From Staphylococcus kloosii (GTDB taxonomy: Bacteria > Bacillota > Bacilli > Staphylococcales > Staphylococcaceae), in contig NZ_CP027846.1 of NCBI RefSeq assembly GCF_003019255.1, positions 2,046,001-2,110,000 on the forward strand: a stretch of 64,000 bases of DNA, given 5' to 3'. The notes beneath the pieces are model-generated. The model saw only the letters and a program-made list of their open reading frames with translations, was not told the origin of the DNA and made no database searches. The translations under genes and the position numbers were made by a program. Within the stretch, counting starts at the first letter, position 1. Each line of letters opens with the position of its first letter. Positions 1-9,100 of the stretch are shown here, piece by piece.

Positions 1-207
1 ACCCATCCATGTGCCTACACCTTTTTTAGGTATTTTATTTTCAGTATTTTGTTTTTGAGGTTTAAAATCTTTATTTGAAGTAGTATTTTTACTATCTTTA
101 TTAGGATTTTCTAATACGTCAAATTTCAACCTAGGTGAATAAAATAAGTAAATTAAAAATATAATTAATACTATTACACCAATAACTTTTATTATTAGTT
201 TGTTCAT
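1..207 (-). CDS. N-terminus of a membrane-anchored hypothetical protein (cut by window edge)
   Basis: The reading frame starts at an ATG at 207 (minus strand) behind an AGGTGGG ribosome binding site and is still open at base 1, so about 69 residues are visible. They begin with a short basic stretch and one hydrophobic segment (about residues 5-23), then a Lys/Asn/Ser-rich linker. This is the layout of a signal-anchor protein with an extracytoplasmic domain further on. In S. aureus a CAP-type secreted or membrane protein lies beside ctaM, so this may be its counterpart, but the diagnostic domain is outside the window. Function is not assignable here. Confidence 0.6.
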   Translation of the reverse strand, partial: MNKLIIKVIGVIVLIIFLIYLFYSPRLKFDVLENPNKDSKNTTSNKDFKPQKQNTENKIPKKGVGTWMG

Positions 208-362
208 TTTTCACCCACCTAATTTATCTTATACACATTGTACATGTTTTGTTAATATACAATCAAGATATCTTATTTATACAAATAATTCAGTTTTTAA
301 CATTTCTAACTTTACTATTATAGCTTTAATTATAGGGTATACAACCTAATGAGGTGAACAGA

Positions 363-2627
363 ATGGAACAAATTAGCATTCAAGGTGCAAGACAAAATAA
401 CTTAAAGAATATTTCAATAGATATTCCTAAACATAAAATAACTGTTTTTACTGGCCGTTCAGGTTCTGGGAAATCATCACTCGTGTTTAATACGATAGCT
501 GCAGAATCTGAAAGATTATTAAATGAAACCTACTCTTCATACATACAACATCAACTGACTCAATATGAAAAACCCGACGTCGATTTAATCGCTCATCTAC
601 CCGTCGCAATGATTATAAATCAGAAAAGACTCGGTGGTAATTCAAGGTCTACCGTAGGAACGATTACCGATATCTACGCTTCAGTAAGATTACTTTGGTC
701 ACGCATAGGAGAGCCGTTTGTAGGCTATTCAGATATTTTCTCTTTTAATAATACAAAAGGCATGTGTGAAACATGTTCAGGTCTAGGTTATGTTGAAGAT
801 ATCGATTTAAATGAGTTGCTCGATTATGACAAGTCTTTAAATGAAGATGCGATAAACTTTCCTTCTTTTAGACCTGACAGTTGGCGAGGAAAAAGGTACT
901 TATACTCAGGTCTTTTTGACAATGATAAAAAGCTAAAAGATTATACTAAAGAAGAGATGGATACTTTATTATATACCAAACCTAAAAAGCTTAAAAATCC
1001 GCCAAGTAATTGGCCACGAACTGCAAAATTTGAAGGATTAATACATCGCTTCAGACGTTCATTTTTATTAAGTGACAATTTTGAAAAAAATAAATTCAAG
1101 CAAGATGTAGACCGTGTAGTTACACAATCGGATTGCCCTACTTGTAATGGCAAAAGATTAAATCAAGAAGTGCTAAGTTGTAAAATAAATGGACTAGATA
1201 TTGCTGACTTTACTAATCTATCCATTAATGATGCTATTGCATTTTTAAAAAAAATTGATAACGATAAAGCTAATGTAATCAAAGCACCTTTACTTGAACA
1301 ACTTGAAGCTTTAAGAGACATTGGGTTGAACTATTTAACTTTATCACGTCCTACTCCTACACTTTCAGGTGGAGAATCACAACGTATAAAATTAATTAGA
1401 CATTTAAATAGTCCTTTAAGTGATTTAGTTTATATTATTGATGAACCAAGTATAGGTCTACATCCAGAAGATATTCAACGCATTAATGAAATCATTCAAT
1501 CTTTAAAAGCTAAAGGTAATACCGTTCTTGTCGTTGAACATGATCCAGATGTGATTCGAATTGCAGATTACGTTGTTGATTTAGGTCCAAAAGCAGGCAA
1601 ACATGGTGGTAATATTACATTCACGGGCAGTTACGAAGATTTATTGGCTTCAAATACAAGTACGGGTGAGGCACTTAGAAAGCCAAAACATTTAAAAAGC
1701 AATCCTAGACCTTTTAAAGAAACTATTGAATTATCACATTTAACTCATAATAATTTAAAAGATATAACTGTAACTTTTCCACAACAAGCCATGTCAGTTA
1801 TAACGGGTGTTGCTGGTTCAGGAAAAAGCTCGTTAATTAATTCTGGCTTCACATCACGCAATGACGTCAGCTATATTACGCAAAAAGCAGCCCATGCTTC
1901 TAGTCGTTCAAATCTATTAACTTTTATGGATATTTTTGATGAAGTTCGTTCATTCTTTAGTGAACACACTAATTTAAAGAAAAGTATGTTTAGCTATAAT
2001 TCTGAAGGTGCATGTCCACAATGTCATGGTAAAGGTGTGCTCAAAACAGAACTTGCCTTTATGCCGGATTTCACGCAAGTTTGTGATTTGTGCCACGGCA
2101 CACGTTATAATCCAGAAGTTTTAGAAGCGACAGTTAATAATTACTCTATCGCAGACATACTTGCCTTAACAGTAGATGAAGCACTTGAATACTTTGATCA
2201 TAATGACAATATCATTGCTGCACTGCAGGCATTAAAAGCTACTGGTCTAAACTATATGACATTAGGACAATCTCTAAGTACGCTATCTGGTGGTGAAACA
2301 CAACGAGCGAAGTTGAGTAAACATTTAATCGATAAAGTTGAAAATCATATCTTTATATTTGACGAACCAACTACAGGATTACATGAAAATGATATTCATA
2401 TATTGATGAATTGTTTTGACGACCTTATCGCTGCAAACAATACCATCATATTGATAGAGCATAATTTAACCGTCATGACCCAAGCAGATTGGATTGTAGA
2501 CATTGGCCCATATGCAGGTGAACAAGGTGGTCACTTACTATTTGAGGGCAGACCTCAAGAATTGTTAAATTACACATCATCATTTACAGCCAAACATTTA
2601 AAAAATTATATTACACAAAATAAATAA
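363..2627 (+). CDS. Short UvrA-like ABC ATPase (excinuclease subunit A paralogue)
   Basis: The 754-residue protein has two ABC ATPase halves in UvrA order. Half one has Walker A GRSGSGKSS near residue 31, a CETC zinc-finger pair near 135, CPTC near 257, signature LSGGESQR near 335 and DEPSIGLH near 360. Half two has GVAGSGKSS near 482, CPQC and CDLC near 551 and 577, LSGGETQR near 640 and DEPTTGLH near 667. Canonical UvrA is about 940 residues. This size is typical of the UvrA-like class linked to DNA-damage or drug tolerance in Gram-positives, so it is probably not the housekeeping uvrA that pairs with uvrB. The ATG at 363 is preferred over a GTG at 354 because the GAGGTG binding site at 351-356 overlaps the GTG. 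It stands alone, with a terminator after it. I do not recall it at this place in S. aureus, so it may be a lineage-specific insertion. Confidence 0.85.
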   Translation: MEQISIQGARQNNLKNISIDIPKHKITVFTGRSGSGKSSLVFNTIAAESERLLNETYSSYIQHQLTQYEKPDVDLIAHLPVAMIINQKRLGGNSRSTVGTITDIYASVRLLWSRIGEPFVGYSDIFSFNNTKGMCETCSGLGYVEDIDLNELLDYDKSLNEDAINFPSFRPDSWRGKRYLYSGLFDNDKKLKDYTKEEMDTLLYTKPKKLKNPPSNWPRTAKFEGLIHRFRRSFLLSDNFEKNKFKQDVDRVVTQSDCPTCNGKRLNQEVLSCKINGLDIADFTNLSINDAIAFLKKIDNDKANVIKAPLLEQLEALRDIGLNYLTLSRPTPTLSGGESQRIKLIRHLNSPLSDLVYIIDEPSIGLHPEDIQRINEIIQSLKAKGNTVLVVEHDPDVIRIADYVVDLGPKAGKHGGNITFTGSYEDLLASNTSTGEALRKPKHLKSNPRPFKETIELSHLTHNNLKDITVTFPQQAMSVITGVAGSGKSSLINSGFTSRNDVSYITQKAAHASSRSNLLTFMDIFDEVRSFFSEHTNLKKSMFSYNSEGACPQCHGKGVLKTELAFMPDFTQVCDLCHGTRYNPEVLEATVNNYSIADILALTVDEALEYFDHNDNIIAALQALKATGLNYMTLGQSLSTLSGGETQRAKLSKHLIDKVENHIFIFDEPTTGLHENDIHILMNCFDDLIAANNTIILIEHNLTVMTQADWIVDIGPYAGEQGGHLLFEGRPQELLNYTSSFTAKHLKNYITQNK

Positions 2628-2655
2628 GCAGATTAAAATCTTATCTCAAAAATAA

Positions 2656-2692
2656 AAGGCAATTGCTGTTATCTAAACTAGCAATTGCCTTA
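2656..2692 (+). terminator. Rho-independent terminator of the UvrA-like gene
   Basis: A 12-base inverted repeat (AAGGCAATTGCT / AGCAATTGCCTT) with a 12-base loop, followed by a T-rich stretch, 29 bases after the stop codon at 2627. Confidence 0.75.
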
Positions 2693-2737
2693 TTTAATAT
2701 CGTCCCAGCAACATTTCATATTTAACTATATAAAAAA

Positions 2738-2778
2738 AACCAATCAACATGTATGATTTTCAAACAAGTTGATTGGTT
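2738..2778 (-). terminator. Terminator of the ctaB-ctaM unit
   Basis: Inverted repeat AACCAATCAAC / GTTGATTGGTT downstream of ctaM. Read on the minus strand it is followed by a run of T (the A-run at 2732-2739). Confidence 0.75.
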
Positions 2779-2799
2779 AATTATTGGGCGCAAAGCCTT

Positions 2800-3261
2800 T
2801 TATAGACCTAAAGTTGCCTTAATTAATGACGTTGTTTCTCCACCCGGATATAAAACATAAAGTAACACATATACTGCTACGCCTGTAATCGCTGTGAAGA
2901 ACCAAATAATAGAAGCGATAGGTCCGACTTTTCTATGAATATTAAACTTATCTTTAAACGCAGTAATAATTTGGACTAAACCAAGAATGCCACCAATTGT
3001 AGCCAAATTTATATGAAAAACTAAAAATATCGTATAATAAATTTTAATTGAATCTGGTCCGCCGAAAGCCGTATTTCCTATAAACACAGTTCTTGAAGCA
3101 TATATAATAAAGAATAATAAAGCTGCTACTGCGGCAGTTAACATTATTCTTTTATGCCCTTCGATGTTGCGTTTCCAAATTTTGCGCCAACCTATTGCAA
3201 CTAAAATTGCACTTAATACAATGCAGGTTGTACTAATTGTAGGTAAAATAGGTAAATTCAT
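2800..3261 (-). CDS. ctaM: CtaM, DUF420 membrane protein for aa3 oxidase maturation
   Basis: A 153-residue DUF420 protein with four predicted membrane segments, histidines in the membrane regions (e.g. VFHINLATIGG) and the motif SRTVFIGNTAFGGPDSIK. In S. aureus, CtaM is needed for activity of the haem-A-type QoxABCD terminal oxidase, downstream of CtaB and CtaA. The start is the ATG at 3261 (MNLPILPTIS). A frame-matched ATG at 3270 lies inside the AAGGATGG binding site and is unlikely. The gene follows ctaB by 24 bases on the same strand, so the two are probably co-transcribed. The role is by family knowledge. Confidence 0.88.
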   Translation of the reverse strand: MNLPILPTISTTCIVLSAILVAIGWRKIWKRNIEGHKRIMLTAAVAALLFFIIYASRTVFIGNTAFGGPDSIKIYYTIFLVFHINLATIGGILGLVQIITAFKDKFNIHRKVGPIASIIWFFTAITGVAVYVLLYVLYPGGETTSLIKATLGL

Positions 3262-3285
3262 AAGTTCCATCCTTAATAATTAAAT

Positions 3286-4197
3286 TTAAAACATTTCGAT
3301 TAGAGAAACGATTACTGTTAATACGAAAAATACTACTAAATAGTTTAATGAATAGATAAACATCTTAGTTGCCCATTTAGTATTATCAGTACCCTTTTTA
3401 AAACTTGTTAGACCCATGTATAGCCAACCTAAGTTTAGTAAAGTAGCAAGTACCATAAACGTAATACCTAAATCTCTAAATAAAAATGGTAATGGTAGTA
3501 AAAATACTAACCAGATAAACATACTCACTCTCGTACGATTGAATCCCTTAACTGATGGTAGCATCGGAATATTTGCTAATGAATATTCATCTTGACGCTT
3601 AATCGCTAGAGCGTAAAAGTGTACGGGTTGCCAACAAAAGACAACTAAAAATAATGCAATTGCAGTTACGCTTAAATGACCTTCAATCGCAGTCCATCCT
3701 ATTAACGGTGGCACAGCTCCAGGAAAACTTCCGATTACAGTATTCCATACTGTGTGACGTTTTGCCCAAATAGAATAAAAAGATACATAACCAACGATTC
3801 CTAATAAACCAATTACACCTGAAGGTATGTTAAGTGCAAACAATAATGCCTCTCCTATTAACATCATCCCAAAACTAAGGATCAATAAATTTCTGTCTGA
3901 AATTCTGTCGTTTACAGTTGGTCTCTTTTGTTTGCTAGGCATGATGCTGTCAATATCTTGGTCATAATAATTATTCAGTGCACAAGCACCACCCATAATC
4001 AATGTAGACCCTAATAGCATCATAATGATTTGAGGTATTGACGAGAGGAAGGAATGATTTGCTAAAACAATTGCAAGCCATGAACCAGCAAATGCTGGAA
4101 TTAAGTTGCCCTGTACAAGCCCCATTTTAATAATTTGCTGTAACTCTTTATAAGTTACACGGCTCGAAGATTGTGACAAAGTCTGCTCTTTGTTCAT
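3286..4197 (-). CDS. ctaB: Protohaem IX farnesyltransferase (haem O synthase)
   Basis: A 303-residue UbiA-family prenyltransferase. It adds a farnesyl group to protohaem IX to make haem O, the precursor of haem A. The first Asp-rich motif NNYYDQDIDSIMP (about residues 81-93), which binds Mg-diphosphate, and the second conserved region around AIKRQDEYSLANIPMLP are visible, with about nine membrane segments. The ATG at 4197 follows AGGAGGGAA. An in-frame extension up to 4308 has no binding site and is rejected. It is divergent from ctaA, with about 280 bases between them, and is followed by ctaM. Together the three supply haem A to the Qox oxidase at the other end of this window. Confidence 0.95.
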   Translation of the reverse strand: MNKEQTLSQSSSRVTYKELQQIIKMGLVQGNLIPAFAGSWLAIVLANHSFLSSIPQIIMMLLGSTLIMGGACALNNYYDQDIDSIMPSKQKRPTVNDRISDRNLLILSFGMMLIGEALLFALNIPSGVIGLLGIVGYVSFYSIWAKRHTVWNTVIGSFPGAVPPLIGWTAIEGHLSVTAIALFLVVFCWQPVHFYALAIKRQDEYSLANIPMLPSVKGFNRTRVSMFIWLVFLLPLPFLFRDLGITFMVLATLLNLGWLYMGLTSFKKGTDNTKWATKMFIYSLNYLVVFFVLTVIVSLIEMF

Positions 4198-4275
4198 AAT
4201 TTCCCTCCTAATATTTTCATACAATATATATGATAAAGCAAAATTATTTAAAACTCCATATATATTAAAATTTAT

Positions 4276-4321
4276 TTGTGACACTTTAGCGACATTACAA
4301 ATCGTCATTATTGTGACACAA
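4276..4321. promoter_or_regulatory. Repeated TTGTGACAC boxes between ctaB and ctaA
   Basis: TTGTGACAC occurs at 4276-4284 and again at 4311-4319, exactly 35 bases apart. The second copy extends to the palindrome TTGTGACACAA. TTGTGA is the half-site of the redox repressor Rex, which has a full site in front of cydA in this window. A TATAAT hexamer pointing toward ctaA lies at 4341-4346. Binding by Rex or by another respiratory regulator is inference. Confidence 0.35.
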
Positions 4322-4478
4322 ATTATATATATATTCTTGCTATAATAAGATTAAAGATTATTATAACCTTTCTTATAATTTAAGATGAGATTTTTGCAAT
4401 AACCGATATAATTACTATAATATATTGTTATTGGAAATTTTTATCTCATAAAGGTATTTTTTGGTGGGGTGTTTATCA

Positions 4479-5387
4479 TTGTTTAAAAAACGAAACCTAA
4501 AATGGTTATCGGTACTAGCTACCATCATCATGGCACTAGTACAATTAGGTGGAGCGCTCGTAACTAAGACTGGTTCAGCTGATGGCTGTGGTTCCGACTG
4601 GCCATTATGTCACGGCGCTTTTCTACCGCAAAATTTACCAATACAAACAATAATCGAATTAAGCCATCGTGCCGTGTCGGGTTTATCCTTAATCGTTGTA
4701 GTATGGTTATCTATTGTTGCTTGGAAACATATTGGTTATATAAAAGAAATAAAACCATTAGCAATTATTAGTATTAGCTTTTTATTAATTCAAGCACTTA
4801 TAGGGGCAGCAGCAGTAATTTGGCAACAAAACGCCTATATTCTAGCACTTCATTTCGGTATTTCTTTAGTCAGCTTTTCTTCTGTTTTTGTAATGACTTT
4901 AATCATTTTTGAAGTCGATCGCAAATATGAGGCTGATGAACTATTTATTAGAAAACCGTTACGTAGTTTAACATGGATTATGACGGGCATTGTATATTTA
5001 ACAATTTATACTGGTGCCTTAGTAAGACATAAGAAAGCAAGTCTTGCATATGGTGAATGGCCATTGCCATTTCATGATATTATACCTCATACCGAAGGAG
5101 ATTGGATTAACTTCGTCCATAGAGGTATGGCGTTAATTACATTTATTTGGATATTATTAACATTCATCCATGCACTTAACAATTATCACCAAAACAGAAC
5201 AATCCGTTATGGTTACACGACTGCATTTATCTTAATTATTTTGCAAGTAACTACAGGCGCATTATCTGTCATCACACATGTGAATTTAATTATTGCATTA
5301 CTACACGCTTTAATTATCACTATTTTATTTGGTTTAATCACCTACTTCATCGTACTAATGTTACGAACGATTCGTAGTGGTGGTTAA
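4479..5387 (+). CDS. ctaA: Haem A synthase
   Basis: A 302-residue CtaA/Cox15-family membrane protein that oxidises the C8 methyl of haem O to a formyl group, giving haem A. Eight membrane segments are predicted. Visible features are the extracytoplasmic cysteine pair in GCGSDWPLCHG (about residues 36-46), the haem-ligand histidines in ELSHRAVSG and ALHFGISL, and their second-half counterparts FVHRGMALI and LLHALIIT. The start is the TTG at 4479, placed correctly behind GGTGGGGTG at 4463-4471. The protein then begins MFKKRNLKWL as in other staphylococci, and the upstream TTG at 4461 would overlap the binding site. It is divergent from ctaB. Confidence 0.93.
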   Translation: MFKKRNLKWLSVLATIIMALVQLGGALVTKTGSADGCGSDWPLCHGAFLPQNLPIQTIIELSHRAVSGLSLIVVVWLSIVAWKHIGYIKEIKPLAIISISFLLIQALIGAAAVIWQQNAYILALHFGISLVSFSSVFVMTLIIFEVDRKYEADELFIRKPLRSLTWIMTGIVYLTIYTGALVRHKKASLAYGEWPLPFHDIIPHTEGDWINFVHRGMALITFIWILLTFIHALNNYHQNRTIRYGYTTAFILIILQVTTGALSVITHVNLIIALLHALIITILFGLITYFIVLMLRTIRSGG

Positions 5388-5415
5388 TAAAAAATGATAA
5401 ACGCTATAAACAAAT

Positions 5416-5430
5416 GGAGCCTGGGACATA
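5416..5430 (+). repeat. Staphylococcal GAGYCYGGGACA-type intergenic repeat, left copy
   Basis: GGAGCCTGGGACATA just after ctaA. A related sequence in opposite orientation lies at 6118-6132, so the two bracket the transposase wreck. Similar words are common in staphylococcal intergenic regions. Confidence 0.55.
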
Positions 5431-5446
5431 ATTCCTAACTCGAATT

Positions 5447-5500
5447 AAATAACACCTCATTCTACTGATTTATTCAGTAAAAATGAGGTGTTATTTTTTA
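5447..5500 (+). terminator. ctaA: Strong terminator downstream of ctaA
   Basis: Arms at 5447-5461 and 5482-5496 (ATAACACCTCATT and its complement) form a long stem, with a small inner hairpin in the loop, followed by a T-rich tract. Confidence 0.8.
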
Positions 5501-5507
5501 TAATCTA

Positions 5508-5601
5508 CGATTTTGTTCGTGCATGCTTGCCTAGGGTATGGCTCGAGCCTGTAGTCTCTCACTCATACGATTCCCTTAGGCGTCAGCACTTTACAAAATC
5601 G
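5508..5601. repeat. 94-base interrupted palindrome of unknown role
   Basis: The outer arms CGATTTTGT / ACAAAATCG, then GTGC / GCAC, then GCCTAGGG / CCCTTAGGC are nested in order from both ends around a centre containing GGCTCGAGCC, itself a perfect palindrome. The segment has no open frame. Its nested symmetry suggests either a folded RNA or a small mobile or repeated element. It sits directly upstream of the transposase remnant and may belong to it. Confidence 0.6.
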
Positions 5602-5688
5602 TTACAAATGTCCAATTTTATACAAAAAATAAAGCACGCTCGTATAATTTAATTAATCACGACAAAAACCAAATTAACGAGGTGCCTT

Positions 5689-6037
5689 ATGTATAAAAAT
5701 TATAACATGTCTCAAATAACGCTACCACTAAATATTGAAATATTGAATACAGAAAATGATATTGCACGTTATGTGAATCAAATTGTAGAGTTTATACATA
5801 GATGGTACTAAGATTGAAGCAAGTGCTAACAAGTCTACATTTGTGTGGTGAAAAACACTGAAAGATATATTAGTAAAGTAATTGAACAAATCTAACGAAA
5901 ATGAATTTAACACATAAAATTGTACTTACTATGAAATAAGATATGTCATTAGGTGGGAATTCATAGTAAAACGCGAACTTGGAATTGCCTTAATAGCAAC
6001 AAATATAAGAAAAAATGGTAGCTCTAAGAGCTACTAA
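5689..6037 (+). pseudogene. Decayed IS1182-type transposase
   Basis: Three pieces of a staphylococcal IS1182-family DDE transposase are legible in different frames. The N-terminus (ATG 5689) reads MYKNYNMSQITLPLNIEI and runs to about 5800. A middle piece from 5801 reads DGTKIEASANKSTFVW and meets a TGA, then continues in another frame as TERYISKVIEQI. A C-terminal piece from 5945 ends in KRELGIALIATNIRKN, with a stop at 6035-6037. By comparison with remembered intact relatives, roughly 110 residues are missing between the first two pieces and most of the catalytic half is gone. The element cannot be active. Assignment is by motif recall; a database search would settle the exact parent. Confidence 0.75.
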
Positions 6038-6055
6038 AAAGACTTTGAAAATGAA

Positions 6056-6097
6056 ATACAGTGGAAATTCAATTTTACTAATGAATTCCCACTGTAT
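6056..6097 (-). terminator. pycA: Terminator downstream of pyruvate carboxylase
   Basis: Inverted repeat with arms around ATACAGTGG.AATTCA and TGAATTCCCACTGTAT, T-rich on both sides, so it could act in both directions. GTGGGAATTCAT at 5953-5964, inside the transposase remnant, is a perfect complement of 6081-6092 and could compete for pairing. Confidence 0.65.
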
Positions 6098-6117
6098 TTT
6101 TACTTTCTAGAATATTT

Positions 6118-6132
6118 CTGTCCCGGACTCTG
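6118..6132 (-). repeat. Staphylococcal GAGYCYGGGACA-type repeat, right copy
   Basis: CTGTCCCGGACTCTG is the reverse orientation of the element at 5416-5430 and closes the island on the pyc side. Confidence 0.5.
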
Positions 6133-6158
6133 TTTTATAGTTAATTAAATTTGAAAAG

Positions 6159-9100
6159 TTAATCTACCGCTTCTTTTTCAATTTCGATTAATAAATCACC
6201 TGATTCAATTGCGTCGCCACTTTGTACAGTTAACTTAGTAACTACACCATCAAATGGCGCTTGAACAGTTGTTTCCATTTTCATTGCTTCTGTAATTAAT
6301 AATGCTTGGCCACTCTTCACATTTTCACCTTCAGCAATTTTAACTTCTGTTACAGAACCTGGCATTTGCGCACCAATGTGGTTAGGGTTTAATTTATCTG
6401 CTTTAGGTTTTACGCTTGCATTGGCTTTTACATTTTCATCTTGAATATAAATTCGACGTGCTTGACCATTCATGTCGAAGAAAATTGTACGTACACCTTT
6501 CTCATCTGGTTCTGTTATAGCTTTAAGTGTAATGATTAGACGTTTACCTGTATCAATTTCGATTTCTACAGTTTCATTGTTACGCATACCAAAGAAGAAT
6601 GTTGGTGTATCAAGCAATGATACGTTACCGTATTGTTCTTGTGTTGTCATATATTGTTCATATACTTTTGGATACAGCACATAACTAATAATGTCTTGTT
6701 CTGTTACTTCTTTAAGTTGTTTTTCTTCTAGTTCTTTTCTAACACTTTCAAAATCTACTGGATCTAAGTATTCACCTGGTCTGTCTTCTAAAGGTGTTTC
6801 ACCTTTAAGCACTACTTTTTGTAATTCTTTATTGAAGCCATCTACAGGTTGACCAATATCACCTTTGAAAAATGATACTACTGATTCAGGGAAATCTAAT
6901 TTGTAACCGTCCTTGAGTACAGTTTCTTCATCTAAATCATTTTGTACCATGTATAGTGCCATATCACCAACAATTTTAGATGACGGTGTCACTTTAACAA
7001 TATCCCCGAATAAGAAATTGACTCTACGATACATATCTTTGACTTCGTTATAGCGATTACCTAAACCTAAACTTTTAGCCTGTTGATGCAAGTTAGAATA
7101 TTGACCACCTGGCATTTCATGTTTATATATTTCAGTATTTGGTGATTTAATATCACTTTCAAAGTCACTATAGTATTGTCGAACTGTACCCCAATATTGA
7201 GATAAGCTTTCCATACCTTCTATATCCGCACGCATATCACGAGGGAAGCCGTTTAATGCATAATATAATGAGTTACCACTTGGTTGACTTGTTAAGCCAC
7301 TCATTGATGCTACAGCAGTATCAATAACATCGACGCCTGCATCAATCGCTTGTTTATACAGTAGTAAACCATTGCCACTTGTATCATGAGTGTGCAAGTG
7401 AATTGGAATATCAACGACTGATTTTAATTCTGCAACTAGTTCGTAAGCTGCCTTAGGTTTCAATAAACCTGCCATGTCTTTAATTGCTAAAATATGGAAA
7501 CCTTCACGCTCTAACTCTTTCGCCATATTGACATAATAGTCTATCGTATAAATGTTAGAACGTTCTGGGTTTAAAATATCACCCGTATAACAAATCGCAC
7601 CTTCAGATATTTTACCAGCTTCTTGCACTGCCTCATTCGCTACTTTCATTTGATCTATCCAATTTAATGAGTCAAAGATACGGAATACATCGATGCCTGC
7701 ATCAGCACTTTCTTTGACAAACTTTTTAATAACATTATCTGGATAGTTTTTATAACCAACCGCGTTAGAAGCTCGTAATAACATTTGGAATAACACGTTA
7801 GGTATTGCTTTACGTAATCTTTCCAAACGTTCCCATGGATTCTCTTTCAAGAAATTGTAGGCAACATCAAACGTTGCGCCGCCCCACATTTCAAGAGAAA
7901 AGTTATCTTTCATGACTTGCGCCGTTTTAGACGCTATGTTCATCATGTCATTTGTACGAACTCGAGTTGCTAACAATGATTGATGTGCATCTCTAAAAGT
8001 AGTGTCTGTAATTAATACATCTTCTTGTTGTTTTAACCAATCGGCTACAGCTTTTGGTCCTTTGTCATCTAATAATTGTTTCGTACCTGATAATTGCGCG
8101 ATTTCTTTTTTACTAACTTTTGGCGTTGGTGTAACTTCGTATTCAGGTTTTGGTCGTTTTTCTACATTTGGGAAGCCATTTACTGTAATGTTACCAATGT
8201 ATTCTAACGTTTTTGTACCTCTATCTTGGCTCGGTTCAATTTCAAAAAGTTCAGGCGTATTTTCAATAAATTTAGTTGTATAATCACCACTAATAAATTG
8301 AGGATTACGGATTACATTTTTCAAGAATTGTACGTTCGTCTTTACGCCTCTAATACGCATTTCTTGTAATGAACGGTCCATTTTTTCTTGAGCTTGTTTA
8401 AAGTTAAGTCCATGTGTAGACAACTTAACTAACAGAGAATCATAATATGGTGAAATTTCCGCACCTTGGAATCCGTCGCCCGCATCTAAACGTACACCAA
8501 AACCACCACTAGAACGATAAGCTATAATACGGCCTGTATCTGGCATAAAGTCATTAGATGGATCTTCTGTTGTAATACGACATTGAATCGCATAACCTAA
8601 TGTTTTGATATCTTCTTGATGAGGCATATTAACACGGTCGCCGAATAATGGTTCACCATCAGCAATTAAAATTTGAGTTTTTACGATATCAATACCTGTG
8701 ATCATCTCTGTAATTGTATGCTCAACTTGAACACGTGGATTTACTTCAATAAAGAAGAACTCTTCTCCTGAAACTAAAAATTCTACTGTCCCTGCGTTGA
8801 CATAATCAATTTTATTGGATAAATCTACGGCAGCATCACATATACGTTCTCTCATTTCTTCTGTAAGACCTACAGATGGCGCAACTTCAACGACTTTTTG
8901 ATGTCTACGTTGAACTGAGCAATCACGTTCATATAAATGAACGATATTACCATGTTCGTCACCGATAATTTGTACTTCAATGTGTTTTGGATTATCAATG
9001 TATCTTTCTATATAAACTTCACTATTACCAAAAGATTTTTCGGCTTCTGATTTAGCTCTGTGGAATGCATCTTCTAATTCATCAGCATTACGAACGATAC

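Noticed and set aside
4198..4308. Longer N-terminus for CtaB
   Set aside because: The extension has no binding site and would cover the ctaB/ctaA control region; the ATG at 4197 has AGGAGGGAA.
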